Origin: Coptis chinensis
Lineage: Eukaryota; Streptophyta; Magnoliopsida; Ranunculales; Ranunculaceae
Assembly: GCA_015680905.1 (NCBI GenBank)
Contig: CM027378.1
Span: 75,359,501 to 75,423,500, forward strand
Length of the DNA stretch: 64,000 nt
Direction: 5' to 3'
In this document: in pieces, positions 44,754 to 55,120 of the stretch
How the letters are laid out: every line of letters begins with the position of its first letter
Numbering within the stretch: position 1 is the stretch's first letter
Translations under genes and position numbers: made by a program
The notes under the pieces: model-generated
What the model was told of the DNA's origin: nothing
Databases searched by the model: none
Seen by the model: the letters and a program-made list of their open reading frames with translations, nothing else

Positions 44754-45850
44754 TCAAACACCAGGAGTAATGTGTTTATCATCAGTAAGCATAGCAGGAG
44801 CAGCACTGGTAGAAGGAGCGTTCCTCACATCTCTTGGTACGATAAGCACACTTGTACCCAGAGCCCCATGATCACACTCATCTTTCAGCTGCAAGTACGT
44901 CTCCTCCAGCATTGCATATTCTCCACACACTCGGTCATATACACCCTGCGCTCTTTGTGTAACAGCCTGACAATGCTTAGCGTACTCAATCACTACAGCC
45001 AGCTTCTCCTGCAAATCAATCAAGCTGACCAGCACTGACCTTTCATCTAAAGCATCCTGATGTTTTTTTATCACAGCCTTCAGTTTCTTCTTATCAATCT
45101 CCCATGCAGCCTGCATGCTCACCAGCTCTTCCTTGGCCTTGCTCACATCACTTTCGCTATTGTCAGCACGTTTGCTTCAACTTATCATACCCAGCAAGGA
45201 ACTACAAATAGAACATCAATGTTATATTCGCCAACAAAACAATAAGAAACCAGACCAGATGAAGAGCTTACCAAACAACATGCCATGTCCATGGTCCCCA
45301 GAGTCGTCCTCAAATCTTCATCTCCAAGCTCTTCTTTATCACCATCCAACACAATCCCTTCCAGAAGACAGGTCGCTATGAGCGCCGAGTGGAAGCTACA
45401 GTCAGAACGTTTAACCATACGCTTCTTCCCCGTCCTCCCAATATAGAAGAACCCGCTTCCCAGGTCACCAACACGCATCTCAGAGCTCTCACCAGCAGCA
45501 CTTTGTCCCTGACCCAGCATGCCACGGTCCTCCGTGTTTAGATCACCACCATCCCTACGACTAGGGGACCTAAACACTATACCTCCAATTTGCTCGCGCA
45601 AACCGGAAGTAAAGCAACCTTCAGCTTTGGACCGTTTGCTGCTCTTCGAGCTAGAAGCAACCGCTTTCCACTTACCACGATCACACCGGTGACGAGGCAC
45701 AAATTCAATATCATCTATCACAAGGGGAGAGGCTTCCCTCGTCCCTCCATCATCATGCAAATCTCCACGTCGCCTGCCTATCGGGTATTCTAAAGACAAC
45801 CTAACGTTCAACAAGTTAACAAGAATGAAAGAAAAAACAATGAAAGACAC
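44754..45850 (-). pseudogene. Antisense ORF of Tat element, distal duplicate of 3' exons
   Basis: On the minus strand, 45850-45290 encodes a Ser/Arg/Lys-rich region ending RTGKKRMVKRSDCSFHSALI and LLEGIVLDGDKEELGDEDL, TMDMACCLV, followed by a donor GTAAGC. An acceptor TTGTAG near 45190 leads to YCWV-like LAGYDKL then 45146-44754, a coiled-coil-like segment HCQAVTQRAQGVYDRVCGEY, LQLKDECDHGALG. Every block has a counterpart in the same order at 48059-46623 (LLEGMALDGDRKDLDSKELE, KCKGVTLQAKEAYDD, EEHERGALG). It is therefore a tandem duplicate of the 3' half of the antisense gene, diverged, with the intron position kept. No function is known; such additional antisense ORFs occur in some Tat elements. 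Confidence 0.65.
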
Positions 45851-46622
45851 CTACCTGGAACGATCAAAGAGCTTGCACAAGAACCTTGGAGAAGCAGCTT
45901 AAAGAAAATGCAGAACCAACACCTATGAACTTCTCGCACAAGTTCGTTTTATGTTCCATTGTGTCCCTTCCTAAGACATGTCATAAATACATTGAAACGC
46001 CAAACGGCGCGCCACCTGGCGACTACCATTTTTGAATCTCCAACTGTTCATATTCCCACACGTGCCACACACGTGCTAAGGTCCTCTCTCAGCAGAACGC
46101 TTTGACATGGGAAATGTTTCATATGCACAAGACGTTCCCCTGACCTCCCAAGTTATATGGCCTTAACACCTAGCACTATTTGGACCTACAACACTAGGAC
46201 CGATTAAAAAGCAGGACGCTCAATCAAGAACACAGGCTACTTAGCCTCACCCACTCTTACCAGGGGTGCCTACACAGCTAGGCAAGTACAACAAAAGCAA
46301 CAAAATCACATTCAAAGCATCAAGGTACTGAGCAAAAAGAAGAAACATGCATTTCATAAAGCCAAAAGCACGAACTGCCTGAACTAACTTAGACACCAGT
46401 TCGTCGACTAACCGAACTATTGAGACATCCTAGAAAACTCAACTCAATTAGCTAGCATTCGTCACACCACAAACTTCCCAGAACAATCCAAGAAGCCAGT
46501 TCGTTCAAAGTACAACAAGGAAAACCTACTAATTAAGGCGAACTTCCCAGGTTATCCTAGGAAACCAGCTCTATTGTTCTAAGCCAATGGCCATACTAAA
46601 GTAGTTACTTACACAAGAATTT
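45851..46622. other. Spacer between duplicated antisense blocks
   Basis: Non-coding. The portion 46330-46620 resembles 44400-44760 (CGAACTGCCTGAACTAACTTAG versus TTGAACTGCCTGAACAAACT; both contain CACCAGTTC and CTATTGTT blocks), showing that the duplication includes flanking DNA. Around 46140-46260 lies a single degenerate relic of the 120-bp unit. Confidence 0.6.
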
Positions 46623-48911
46623 CTAAACAACATGTTCAAAACCTTCACTTAGGAGCGGATCCAACACTTGAGAGGAGACAGGTTCAATGGAGATCGCCGC
46701 AGCCGAGTTAGCAATGGTCTTTCCCAGTTCGCCCCCGACCCGAGGCAGATGAGTAGAGGCAGCAACAGTAGAGGACGACACTACTTCGAGAGCATTACTA
46801 GCATCTTCGAGCGAGTCGTTCCCTCGACCACCCAAAGCCCCACGTTCATGCTCCTCTTGGAGCTCTTCGTATTTTTTCTCCAAATCCTCTAGATCAAGGC
46901 GCATGTCATCATATGCCTCCTTAGCTTGCAGCGTGACCCCTTTGCACTTCTCAGCGAAGTTGTTCGCCGTGGTCAGCTTCCTCTTCAGGTCGTCCACCTC
47001 ATTGATAGTCACTGTCTTCTCCAGAATCACCGAAGTCGGTTGTGCTTTCAAAGCATTCAATTCCTTCTTCTCAGACTGCTAGACTTCTCGAATAGTCGAC
47101 AGCTCGTCCTTCAAGGACTCAACCTCAGACTTTTCCATCTTAGCAATCTGAGCCGTTGTTTTCGACTTTTGATACCCAGCAATAAGCTGCACTAGTGTGA
47201 TCACAACATAGCATCATTACACACTTTAGCACAACAATATGAAGCAAAGCAAAGGAAAACCAACCACAATAAGATAGGCACTTACCAAGCAGTATGCCTT
47301 ATCCATTTCCCTCAGGTTCTTTTCCAACTCCTTCGAATCTAAATCTTTCCTGTCACCATCCAGTGCCATCCCCTCTAGTAAATAGGCCGCTACAGGTGCG
47401 TACTTGTAACTACAATCCAACCTCTTAACAAGCTATTTCTTACCAGTACACTCATCTACATACACCAAGTTGCGCTCTAGGTTATCCCTCCCACTACCAG
47501 AGTGACCTTTGCTAGTCTCCCTAGCAGCAGCCTTTCCCTTCACCTTACTAGAAGTGTCCCCAGCAGCCTTGGTCGATACGACCTCAGTGTTCCCATGGCC
47601 CAAGACACTAAAATCAACCTCAGCTCTCAACCTCGAGCTACGAGTTTCCTTTCCACCAGTTCGCCCTCCACCACCAGCTCCTGAGCTACCCCCAAGTATG
47701 ATATCAGCCGCTCTCACGACCTTGGCAGTCCTCGAGTCAGGATCGTCACCCTTCCTTTTCAACAAGCGGCTCCGCTCATGCGGAACAAAGGAGATGGCTT
47801 CCAGATCATAGGGTGTGCTCTTATCCCCCCCTCCACCTCCAGTTCCAGAGGCCCCAACACCACCCGCAAGTCGCCCATGCCCTGGCCGGTTCCTTCGACC
47901 ATCCTCCCTGGTTTTAATGCCGCTGTTCTCCCTCTCCATGTTGGAGTCAACAAATAGTTCACGATCAACTTGGCCCCGACCCCTTTGCTTCTGCTTCCTT
48001 CTTTTCACCTTGATCTGGCGACCTCCCCTTTCAATGAAGTAGTTCGCTACCTCGGGCAATATCTCCTATTTCTCAGCTTGAGTTAGCTTAGCAAACCTCT
48101 CTATCACCCCACGATTAGTTCGCCTTTTAACCGCGACCTCTGCAAAAACAAAACAGACACATATCATATACCAAATCAACACTCAAGACATCAACACAAA
48201 ATACCAACACCCACCAGAAAAATTGCAAACCCTAGTGTGCACACCGAACCCCCTGGCATAATAATTCCCAGCTATCAACAACGGCCTCCTCTCCCAAGGC
48301 TCATTACACACACCGTCCAACATGCTAAACTTTCTCGTCTGTGTTTGCAAGCTAAAATTATTAGTCGGGGATCGCTTCATAGAGAAGTGCTCAGTAATGT
48401 CCGCAACCCCAATGTGATATTCACCACTCCCGTTCAGCAGATCAAACACCCTGAGAAACCTCTAGGTATTGCCAACGAACTGGCAGGGCGCTTTCCCACA
48501 AAAGTTCAGAAACTCACAAACCAGCTTTGAGAGCGATATCTTCATCCCCGGCCTCAGTTGCCCCTCGCGGATAACTACCTCGTAGTTCACTGGGATGAAT
48601 GTCTCACTAAAAACTTCTGCGTCGTCTCCCAGTTCTTAGATCTCCAGGTCGCTCACTTTTATACCATAAATTTTCCTCAGATCGCCAAAAGCTTTTGCAG
48701 CTCGTCTATCTACTATTTTAGGTGGTAAACCACTAGAGGTTGATGCTGCCTCACTGCTAGAGCTACTTTTTACAGCAACAACAATATCAGGTCTAACTTC
48801 CTCCCTCTCACTTTCAAACCCAACCGATTCTTCTCTCTCCTCCTCAACATCATCACAACCCAGAGAAACCTCGCGAATCTCATCAGATCGCGTGTCGTCA
48901 GAATTAGACAT
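46623..48911 (-). pseudogene. Antisense additional ORF of Tat element, proximal full-length copy
   Basis: Starts at 48911 (MSNSDDTRSDEIREVSL; acidic, Ser-rich). After an in-frame stop at 48636 the frame continues FIPVNYEVVIREGQLRPGMK, LSKLVCEFLNFCGKAPCQF, a stop (Trp to TAG), RFLRVFDLLNGSGEYHIG and SMKRSPTNNFSLQTQTRKFS, resembling the putative gypsy-type transposon domain found in plant elements. A donor CTG|GTGGGT near 48215 and acceptor TTTGCAG near 48140 define an intron; the next exon is basic (VAVKRRTNRGVIERFAKL, VKRRKQKQRGRGQVDRE) and Gly/Ser-rich. At about 47290 a consensus donor GTAAGTG ends the exon after MDKAYCLV; the final exon (47190-46623) is coiled-coil-like. Introns inside a retroelement's reverse strand imply a separate spliced antisense transcript. 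Broken by several stops. Confidence 0.65.
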
Positions 48912-49423
48912 CTTCCTCTCACAACTCACTACTACCACAACAATAAACAAAACGAATTACCTAACAACTCAACAGAAGCAATAACAAAACAGAGAGATGT
49001 AAGAGCAACAATGGCAGAAAACTAACCTGAGAGCTCTAGACGTAGTGTTTTCTGGAAATGAAGCAAGATATGGCTCTTCAGATTTCCAGGATTAGTTTTA
49101 TATGACTGACCCTTTAGTTCCCGATGCACATCATGATTACACCCTAAACCCTAGCCCACACGTCTACTAAAGACCTGTCTTTTCAAAATCCCGAAAAAAG
49201 CGGCGGCACATTTTCCTCCTCAATTGCTCAGATTCTCCCCCGTGTCAATCACGCGGCTCTGCTTCTGATCCAAAGATTCGTTTATACAACACGTAGCGAT
49301 CTCCGTAAGCGGTGGATATTTCTGTTCACAAACGGTCACCTCCTCACATATGCTAGACACACGCCATCGTTCTTTCTCAGCAGATCACTTCTCCGTACAA
49401 AGTGACCTATTGAGATTGGGCTG
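48912..49423 (+). other. 3' untranslated region of Tat element
   Basis: No gene. It would contain the promoter of the antisense ORF and the polypurine tract; GAGATTGGGCTG just before the LTR is a weak, degraded candidate tract. Confidence 0.5.
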
Positions 49424-50043
49424 TGTGAGGGAGTAATATTCACATCTAATGAATATCAGGTGCGCGTCCAGCATAAGCAAAAATATCCTACCGACCTCAT
49501 GTCCTCGTCCTTCGAGCTCGCTTCATAAGCAACTCGCCTCATGTAAGTGGTCCACTTCAACTCGTTCTACAAGAAATGACATCATCACCTGATCTAAGAT
49601 GTTCGTCCTACTAGCTCGCTCCAGAAGGACGCAGGTCGCACAGGTGAACTCACGCAGAACGCTTCATCTCATGACATCATCCCTTATCCAGATGCAATCA
49701 TTACCAAAGCCATACTTACACAATCCATTACCGCAAATTACGAACCATTGTAATCACTCCCCATTATTACGAAATTCCTACCAACACCATCCATACACTC
49801 CTTCTCAATCTCAACCATACATCTATGCTTGTCAATACACGTGTTGGTTGGTTCCTCACGTTCAGCAGCTATAAATATCATCTATATGAACTACGCTAGA
49901 CCTGATTCTATTGTCCCCCCAGAAGTGAGAGATAGATACGTAGGTAGTTCGCTCAGAATGAACTCGGTATTTCCAATCTATTATCCCCATCTCCTCCACC
50001 TTAATCACATATTGTAAAGCCCAAACTAAATAACACCTTTACA
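49424..50043 (+). repeat. 3' LTR of Tat element
   Basis: 620 bp, TGTGAGGGAGTAATATTCAC ... ACACCTTTACA, same layout as the 5' LTR with scattered, mostly transition differences. TSD GTCCC follows. Confidence 0.93.
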
Positions 50044-50048
50044 GTCCC

Positions 50049-51676
50049 AACCAAAAAAAAAACAATCTCTGTACATCGGCTATTAATGCCAAATACCCAA
50101 ATCCAAAGAAATTTCATTATTTCTCCATAATCCATCTTCTAATGATTCTTAAACCCAAGAACAGAAAACCCTGCCGAAATGAATTGTATGAGTAATCAAA
50201 TTATAGAAATCAATCTGGGGTTATGTTAAAGAAAACATAATTTAAGGAGGAGTCCAGAAAACTTAGCTCGACAGTTCGATCTTTTGGTTGTCCAAAACTT
50301 TCTTGAATTGTCCAAAACTGCGGGAGCTCGGTATCGAAATTGTTGTTAGTGTTTGATTCGGGATGACTCTGGTATCGGTAATTGGTCACCTCTTGTATCG
50401 ATATTAAAATTGGATCTTGAATGTTTTCTCTTTTCTTGATATCGGTTGTGATTTTTGTCTTCAAATTCGAGTAAAGTTGAGTTGATATGGTGGAAACGTT
50501 TTAATGTTTGGATGACTGTGTATCGGCAGTGGGGTATCAAAGTTGGGTTGTTGTTGTGTGGTTCGACATTGAGTTTGATTTTGGTCTCGGTTTCGAAATG
50601 GGTTAAATTTGGCTTGGTATCGATATCGGTATCGGTATCGAATCTAAAGTGTCAGGTATCAGTATCGAAGTTGTTGTTGTTGTATACTGAATTTAGTATC
50701 GAATTTTGTTTGGTTTGGTATCGAAGTTGAAGTTGATTGAAGTTGGGTATCGGTATCGATTATTTGGTTATGAGTATTTGGTTGTGGGTATCGGTATCTA
50801 ACTTTTGTTGAATTTGGTTTGGTATCTCTAAATTTGGTTTGGTGTCAAAGTCAAAGTTAAGACCACATTGATGAGTTTGTTCGAAGATGTCTACTAGGTA
50901 TCGAAGTTGGGTTGTGGACTGCGTTCTATTGAGTTGGGTTGGTTGGTCTCGGTATCAAATTTTTCTGGTCTCGGTATCGATTTTTTTTTCCTCTCTTCTG
51001 GTCTTGGTATCGAATTTGGTTTGTGGGTATTTGGTTATGGGTATCAGTACCGAAGTTGAAGTGTTGGGTATTAGAATCGAAGTTGAAATGTTGGGGTTTT
51101 TAATGAAATCGTGTCGAAGTTGAAAAACGTTGCCGAAGTCTGTAAATCTTAATTGAACTCCTTTCTTCCTTCTTTTAAATCCAGACAAGGTGAACCACAA
51201 TTATCACACAGATTGTATAATTCCATCTTCACCAACTGTCACTATATCTAATGATGTTTCCTGAAAACGCCCCCAAGTGCTTAATCAATATCTATATCGA
51301 AAATGAGGGAGGAAAAAATTGAAAGTTCTGTTCCTGAATCAGAGAGAAATGAATTGAATTTCTATATGTTCTATTATCTGAAACTTAATTAAAGTAATCA
51401 GAGAAGCAATTTATCTTTCCGAAAATAGAAAAAACAAGACATGAAGAATGTGGTCAAGAAACTTATCTCGACAGTTCGGTTGTTTTGAAAGTTGAGCACA
51501 TTTTCATCACCTCTTCTACTGTTTTCATTATTTGACCTCCATGTCTGAAGGTTTTTCATTAAGCTTTAATGGTAGAAAATGAGAAAAAAACTCAATTGAC
51601 AAATCAATCTCATCTTGATCCAAGTCGCTCAAACAAGAAATCTTGAATTTGTTTCTCGAAGAACGGACGGCGCCAA
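50049..51676. other. LARD internal region, part 3: TATCG repeats and primer-binding site
   Basis: From about 50330 to 51130 the plus strand is a degenerate array of GGTATCG(G/A), TCGAAGTTGA and GGTATTTGGTT words, with no coding sense. Toward the right LTR (51160-51676) the sequence is unique and GC-richer; on the minus strand it begins TTGGCGCCGTCCGT next to the LTR, then an open stretch with no recognised domain (to 51528). Confidence 0.6.
51662..51676 (-). other. Primer-binding-site-like sequence of LARD-like element
   Basis: Minus strand TTGGCGCCGTCCGTT directly abuts the LTR. It matches the Tat element's site at 38035 (TTTGCGCCGTCTGT) at most positions. Confidence 0.65.
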
Positions 51677-52021
51677 TGTGAGATACAAGAAGAGAAATGA
51701 TAATCAACCAAGCTTCTTCTTTATTCATTAATGGTGAAAATGATGTTACAATGTTTTTTTCTCTCTCTTTGTTACAATTCATAAATAGCAGAGCTTCTCC
51801 CTCTTGAGTATTGTGTCGGATGCTTAAAGTGGAATGAATTGAGTGATTGTGATCTGTCCTTTTCTCACTTGTTCCTTTCCTCTTTTTATTGCTGCTCCCA
51901 TATGTGCTCATTCCAATAATTTGGTGACATGTGTTTTTTCTTTCCTCACTCTTTTGTACCTATAATAATCATTGAAATAAGGGTAAATATTGGTATTGTA
52001 CGATATTTGGCCACAACCACA
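51677..52021 (-). repeat. 5' LTR of LARD-like element
   Basis: 345 bp, TGTGAGATACAAGAAGAG ... TTTGGCCACAACCACA on the plus strand; partner at 31243-31588 with about 30 differences by eye. TSD AGAGA at 52022-52026. Confidence 0.88.
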
Positions 52022-52818
52022 AGAGATATGATACATTTTTAGTTTTTTACAAATAAAAAAAAACTATTTCAAAACTTGGTAATGTATGGAATCAAAAATC
52101 AATTTGAACATTTTGATACATTCATTCAACAATACATATATTTAGCCCAAAATTGCTTCTTGTTAAATTAACTAAAACCATAGTTCAAGATTTCAGAATT
52201 TTTAGAATTCTGAAAATTTGAAAAACCGAAATTGACAATATTTCAACCTATGTTATAATTTTGATTTCGACAAATTTCGGAATCATTAATATTTATTTCG
52301 ATCCTATATTTTTTTTAAAAACCGAAATATCGAGTGGAATCCCGACATTCCGTTCGGAATCATAAATATTAACCAAAACACATAACTTGAAAATTCCAAA
52401 TTGTAAACTTGTTGTAGTCATTACCAAGTACAACTCAAGTACTCAACGTTTGGTTTGTAACTATGTAACCTAAATGATTAACTATAAAGATATGAATGGA
52501 CAATCAAAATGTCTTAAAAAATAATAAATAAATTTAGAGATTGTTTTTGGAAAAATTAGATCGGATCGGATTTTGAAAACACATCAGATTCGATTTTTTT
52601 TTTTTTTTTTTTGGAAAATTTGGACATCGGAATTTCAGGTATTGAAACTCATATATCATTACCAAATTCGACAAAATTTCAGATCGGAAATGGAATCGAA
52701 ACAAAATGGCACCCACCTGAGGTTCAAAATGTGATATCGATATCATACCCGACAAAATTAAAGAAACTCGTATTGTGATTATTGTCAAATCTTTTTATTT
52801 ATTTATTTATTTATTTTT
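52022..52818. other. Intergenic, no gene seen
   Basis: AT-rich flank of the LARD-like insertion, with repeated GAAATT/AAATTTCGG words (52190-52380, 52560-52740) and a T tract at 52597-52612. It ends in (ATTT)n next to the Pack-MULE. Confidence 0.5.
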
Positions 52819-53031
52819 GAGTGATCTTGGACACACCCATAGAAAACACTCCCGTACCCCATAATTATCTTAAATTTTTGCCATACCCAATAACTGACTC
52901 AATCCAATAATGTACCCAAATTAATTTGGGATATTTCCAAATAGGGGCAAAAGGATTTAAAACAATAATAATAACAACACGCCTTTCGTTTTTTGGACCC
53001 GTTTTTTTTTTTTTTTTTGAAAGTTTCTTAC
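52819..53031 (+). repeat. Left terminal inverted repeat of Pack-MULE
   Basis: About 213 bp, interrupted by a T tract (53001-53019). Inverted partner at 54600-54805. Confidence 0.88.
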
Positions 53032-53406
53032 GTAATACTAACAAATGAGTAATACTAAATAGAAATGTGATTGGAGAATGGTTTGCGGTCATTGACTTCA
53101 TGTAACGTCTCTCCTCTTTAACACCACCACGAGATATTTCTAGAGTACACCAATTTCATATCACAACACAAATCTGGTGATGTCGATCACATCACATTAC
53201 AAAACAGTCTAGACCAGCTAATATCGTCTTAGTCGTCTTATTGAGTATTTTTTTTCTTGGTCAAAGATATGTCTTATTATCAACAGAAGTATCCTTGAGC
53301 TTTCCTTCATTTCATAAGTAAGTTAATGCATTCTCCAAATCATTGAGCCAATAAGCTACTTCTGAAAGATTAAGACTAAAACTGCCGAGTGGTGAGACAT
53401 GATCAA

Positions 53407-54623
53407 ATGGGCAAGAAGGCAATTCTTGTTGAATGCAATTACCCAGCAACACAGGCAGAACTCAATGGTTGCGTCAATGATGTCAAGAATATGTATCACT
53501 GCCTAATCCAACAATATGGATTTAAGCAAGAAGACATGTTTGTGATGATTGACACGGATAGTTCTTACCCTCAACCAACTGGAATAAACATTCTAACTGC
53601 ACTCCATCTTCTGTCAATCAACATAACTTGGTGACTACCTCTTCTTCCACTTCAGGGGTCATGAAACACGTCTACCAGCCAACCCTGACTCTAATGACAA
53701 CATTGGATATGACGAGTGCATTGTTCCCTATGACATGAATCTCATCACTAGTAATAACCATTTCCTTTTTCTTTTCCTGGTCAACAACCATCAATAGACA
53801 CTAATAAACAGTTTATGGCAATTGCATGAATCATTGACACTATCGAGTATCAACAATCACAAATAATCTATCAAATTACATGATAGACGTACATATAAGA
53901 AACTTTCAGAAATTATGAAAATGCAAGTTTCTTGGTTAATGTAATATACATTATTGACTCAGTTTACGTATATTTTTTTACTGGTTTCTGCTGTTTTTCA
54001 CCAACTAATTCAATTTGTGACAATGGTTTCTACCAATTTGTGGCATGTGGCACTTACAAAGGAGTAACATCATGTCCAACATAACCAAACTAAGTGTACA
54101 CACTAATTGAAGATTTGGAGGTTGCTTGCTAAAATGTACATTCAGGATCATAACACTTAATACTTTCTCTTGATCATCTCTCTGCAGATGATGACTTCAG
54201 GGAGTTTGTTGATATACTTCCACACGGCTGTCGCATAACAATTGTATCTGATTCCTGCCACAGTGGTGGATTAATTGACGATGCAAAAGAGCAAATTGGT
54301 GAAAGCACCAAGCGTGAAGAACATGATGTAAGACTCAGAGACTTCCTGCGGATGAAAGTTAGTAATTCATTTGAGAAACGCAGAATACACCTCCCTTTAG
54401 AAAAACTCATACGCCGACGACATCACAATGTTGCCAAGGAAGCAGAGGTACAAGATGACACGGGAGACCGCCGAATTATTAAGCGCTCCTTGTCTCTCTT
54501 AAAACTGATAGAAATACTGAAACAGAAGACAGGTAAGGATGACATAACTGTAAAAAATCTAAAGCTTGCATTGTTTGACATATTTGGATAGGATACCAGT
54601 CCTAAGAAACTTTCACAAAAAAA
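53407..54623 (+). pseudogene. Type II metacaspase fragment captured in Pack-MULE
   Basis: Start ATG 53407 (MGKKAILVECNYPATQAELNG), continuing NDVKNMYHCLIQQYGFKQED and SYPQPTGINI. A one-base frameshift near 53630 leads to [16 protein letters not shown] with the catalytic His (53660-53662) kept although the usual YSGHG is changed to FRGHE. Exon 1 ends at 53750 (donor GTAATA), exon 2 begins at 54188 after CTGCAG; the split Asn codon joins correctly. Exon 2 has ITIVSDSCHSGGLIDDAKEQ with the catalytic Cys (54256-54258), then the linker region to FG-stop (TAG 54589-54591, Glu expected) and DTSPKK. The C-terminal p10-like part is missing because the inverted repeat begins. Metacaspases are Ca-dependent Arg/Lys-specific cysteine proteases. 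This one is truncated and frameshifted. Confidence 0.88.
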
Positions 54624-54805
54624 ACAGGTACAAAAAACGAAAGACATGTTATTGTTATTATTGTTTTAAATTCTTTTGCCCCTATTTGGAAATACCCCAA
54701 ATTAATTTGGGTACGTTATTGGATTGAGTCAGTTATTGGGTATGGCAAAAAATTAAGATAATTATGGAGTAGGGAGTATTTATATGGGTGTGTCCAAAAT
54801 CACCC
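54600..54805 (-). repeat. Right terminal inverted repeat of Pack-MULE
   Basis: About 206 bp, inverted partner of 52819-53031; it begins only a few bases after the captured metacaspase reading frame breaks off. Confidence 0.88.
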
Positions 54806-54950
54806 TTATTTTTCGCTTGAAATCAAGTTCTTTTTTTGTGGTCTACGCATATACGTCAGCGTATACGTGGTGGAGACAGTTTGGTGACTTTGGTCAACAC
54901 CTACTCTCCAAAGTCCAAATACAACAACATTATAAACACTAGCAAGATGC

Positions 54951-55120
54951 ACGTGCTATGCACGCGATGTTAAACAAAACTTGCCGAAAAATGTAAACAT
55001 ACACGTGCTATTATAATCTTACACCTTATGCTCAAGAATCCATTTGAACATAATAAAGTATTTATACACGTGCTATGCACGCGATGTTAAACAAAACTTG
55101 CTGAAAAGTGTAAACATAAT
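54951..55120 (+). repeat. Two direct copies, 117 bp apart
   Basis: ACGTGCTATGCACGCGATGT followed by TAAACAAAACTTGC begins at 54951 and 55068, differing at few positions. Confidence 0.85.

Larger units (their letters stand above)
37416..50043 (+). mobile_element. Tat-lineage Ty3/gypsy retrotransposon, complete with both LTRs
   Basis: 12.6 kb with two LTRs (37416-38034 and 49424-50043; TGTGAG...TTTACA) and a perfect 5-bp target duplication GTCCC (37411-37415 and 50044-50048). Plus-strand order: primer site, gag, protease, reverse transcriptase, RNase H, second archaeal-type RNase H, integrase, 120-bp tandem array. Then two related blocks of an antisense ORF fill 44.7-48.9 kb. The extra RNase H directly after the first is diagnostic of Tat elements. 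The LTRs differ by roughly 6-7% by eye, mostly transitions. The many stops usually replace Gln, Arg or Trp codons, as expected of C-to-T decay of methylated DNA. Nested in the LARD-like element. Confidence 0.93.
31243..52021 (-). mobile_element. LARD-like non-coding LTR retrotransposon, hosting nested elements
   Basis: Two direct repeats of 346 and 345 bp (31243-31588; 51677-52021), about 90% alike by eye, are flanked by a perfect 5-bp target duplication AGAGA (31238-31242 and 52022-52026). Next to the right copy, on the minus strand, is TTGGCGCCGTCCGT, a primer-binding-site-like sequence; next to the left copy, on the minus strand, GAGAGGAGGCGA is a polypurine tract. The element is therefore on the minus strand. 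After removing the hAT (33112-36710) and Tat (37416-50043) insertions about 3.85 kb of internal DNA remains, with no gag or pol, only repeats. That fits a large retrotransposon derivative (LARD), mobilised in trans. Confidence 0.85.
52819..54805 (+). mobile_element. Pack-MULE carrying a metacaspase gene fragment
   Basis: Terminal inverted repeats of about 210 bp: left from GAGTGATCTTGGACACACCC (52819) to GAAAGTTTCTTA (53031), right from TAAGAAACTTTC (54600) to GGTGTGTCCAAAATCACCC (54805). They match closely through CATAATTATCTTAA, CCCAATAACTGACTCAATCC, CCAAATTAATTTGGG and CTTTCGTTTTTTG. The 8-bp word TTATTTTT flanks both ends (52811-52818, 54806-54813); the local ATTT repeats make this weaker evidence. 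Between the repeats is the 5' UTR, exon 1, intron and exon 2 of a type II metacaspase and nothing else. Long inverted repeats around a captured host gene define a Pack-MULE; no MULE transposase is present. Confidence 0.82.

Noticed and set aside
51528-51911. 127-codon minus-strand frame spanning the LARD LTR and leader
   Set aside because: Begins inside the LTR, crosses the primer-binding site and has no recognisable domain; likely chance.
53407-54623. Functional metacaspase gene
   Set aside because: Frameshift near 53630, stop at 54589, missing C-terminal part, and enclosure by 210-bp inverted repeats argue for a captured fragment.
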